20,391 nt of DNA from a virus. Of the stretch, positions 20,352 to 20,391 are shown piece by piece. A model generated the notes under the pieces. The model saw nothing but the letters and a program-made list of their open reading frames with translations, was not told the DNA's origin and searched no databases. How positions within the stretch are numbered: position 1 is the stretch's first letter; each line of letters starts with the position of its first letter. The position numbers and the translations under genes were made by a program. The DNA is taken from IMG/VR virus record IMGVR_UViG_3300009537_000223, positions 1 through 20,391 of that record. One strand, given 5' to 3'.

Positions 20352-20391
20352 GCTCGGGGAGGCTAAGTATCGACTCTGCATTTTTTAGATA

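Noticed and set aside
20308-20390. Plus-strand intrinsic terminator from the large inverted repeat
   Set aside because: The T-run at about 20380-20385 lies some 30 bases after the stem, too far to terminate by the usual mechanism, and no plus-strand gene leads into it.
20340-20391. Promoter for terS (GATACT as a -10-like element on the minus strand)
   Set aside because: A single hexamer near the edge of the window with no matching -35 in view; too weak to report as a feature.
1-20391. CRISPR arrays, tRNAs, insertion sequences or attachment sites
   Set aside because: No regular spacer-repeat pattern, no cloverleaf candidate, no transposase frame and no direct-repeat att-like pair were seen in the window.

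Overview
This window is the late structural (virion) module of a tailed bacteriophage or prophage, read almost entirely from the minus strand. The DNA is GC-rich (roughly two thirds G+C by eye). The particle type is clear: an HK97-fold capsid with a long non-contractile, lambda-like siphovirus tail. The tail-tip set (a gpL-like DUF1833 protein, an NlpC/P60 peptidase and a gpI/gpJ-like host-specificity protein) is the lambda kind and suggests a high-GC Gram-negative host. No integrase, repressor, replication, lysis, tRNA or bacterial gene is in view, so host, lifestyle and prophage status are undetermined.

Layout, in the direction of transcription (right to left): a leader with a 19-bp near-perfect inverted repeat (20308-20351); packaging genes terS (19772-20260) and terL (18013-19806); a Cys-containing unknown (17549-18013); portal (16127-17527); S49 prohead protease (15033-16130); major capsid (13649-14998); a 163-aa unknown (13145-13636); a strong GC hairpin (13106-13130); a parallel beta-helix protein (12141-13073); a 144-aa unknown (11693-12127); the connector genes (phiE125 gp8-like 11095-11691, adaptor 10754-11095); a 120-aa unknown (10359-10721); HK97 gp10-like (9709-10356); DUF3168 tail terminator-like (9275-9712); major tail tube (8816-9238); tail assembly chaperones G and G-T joined by a -1 frameshift site (8092-8813); tape measure (6327-8099); M-, L- and K-position proteins (5051-6326); a gpI/gpJ-like protein (2326-4827) and what looks like its detached C-terminal half (923-2326); a fibre-like protein (125-895); and the start of one more small gene (1-108).

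The genes are packed with 1-8 bp overlaps or abutting stop/start codons, so most are probably translationally coupled. The coupled blocks are separated by short gaps, and seven of these gaps carry copies of one approximately 20-nt motif (minus-strand core GCAGGNNCGGAGCCTGA) just upstream of terS, portal, major capsid, the 120-aa gene, tail tube, the J-like gene and the fibre gene. Another gap carries the GC hairpin. The motif and the hairpin look like a system that sets the relative output of the sub-operons.

The only gene that reads on the plus strand is a 60-aa two-helix membrane protein (4894-5076) between the K-like and J-like tail-tip genes. It has its own good ribosome binding site and the layout of a moron. 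The strongest less-expected items are the repeated junction motif, this antisense membrane gene, the apparent splitting of an FN3 domain between two tail-tip reading frames, the textbook CCCAAAA slippery site, and the beta-helix protein in the head module.
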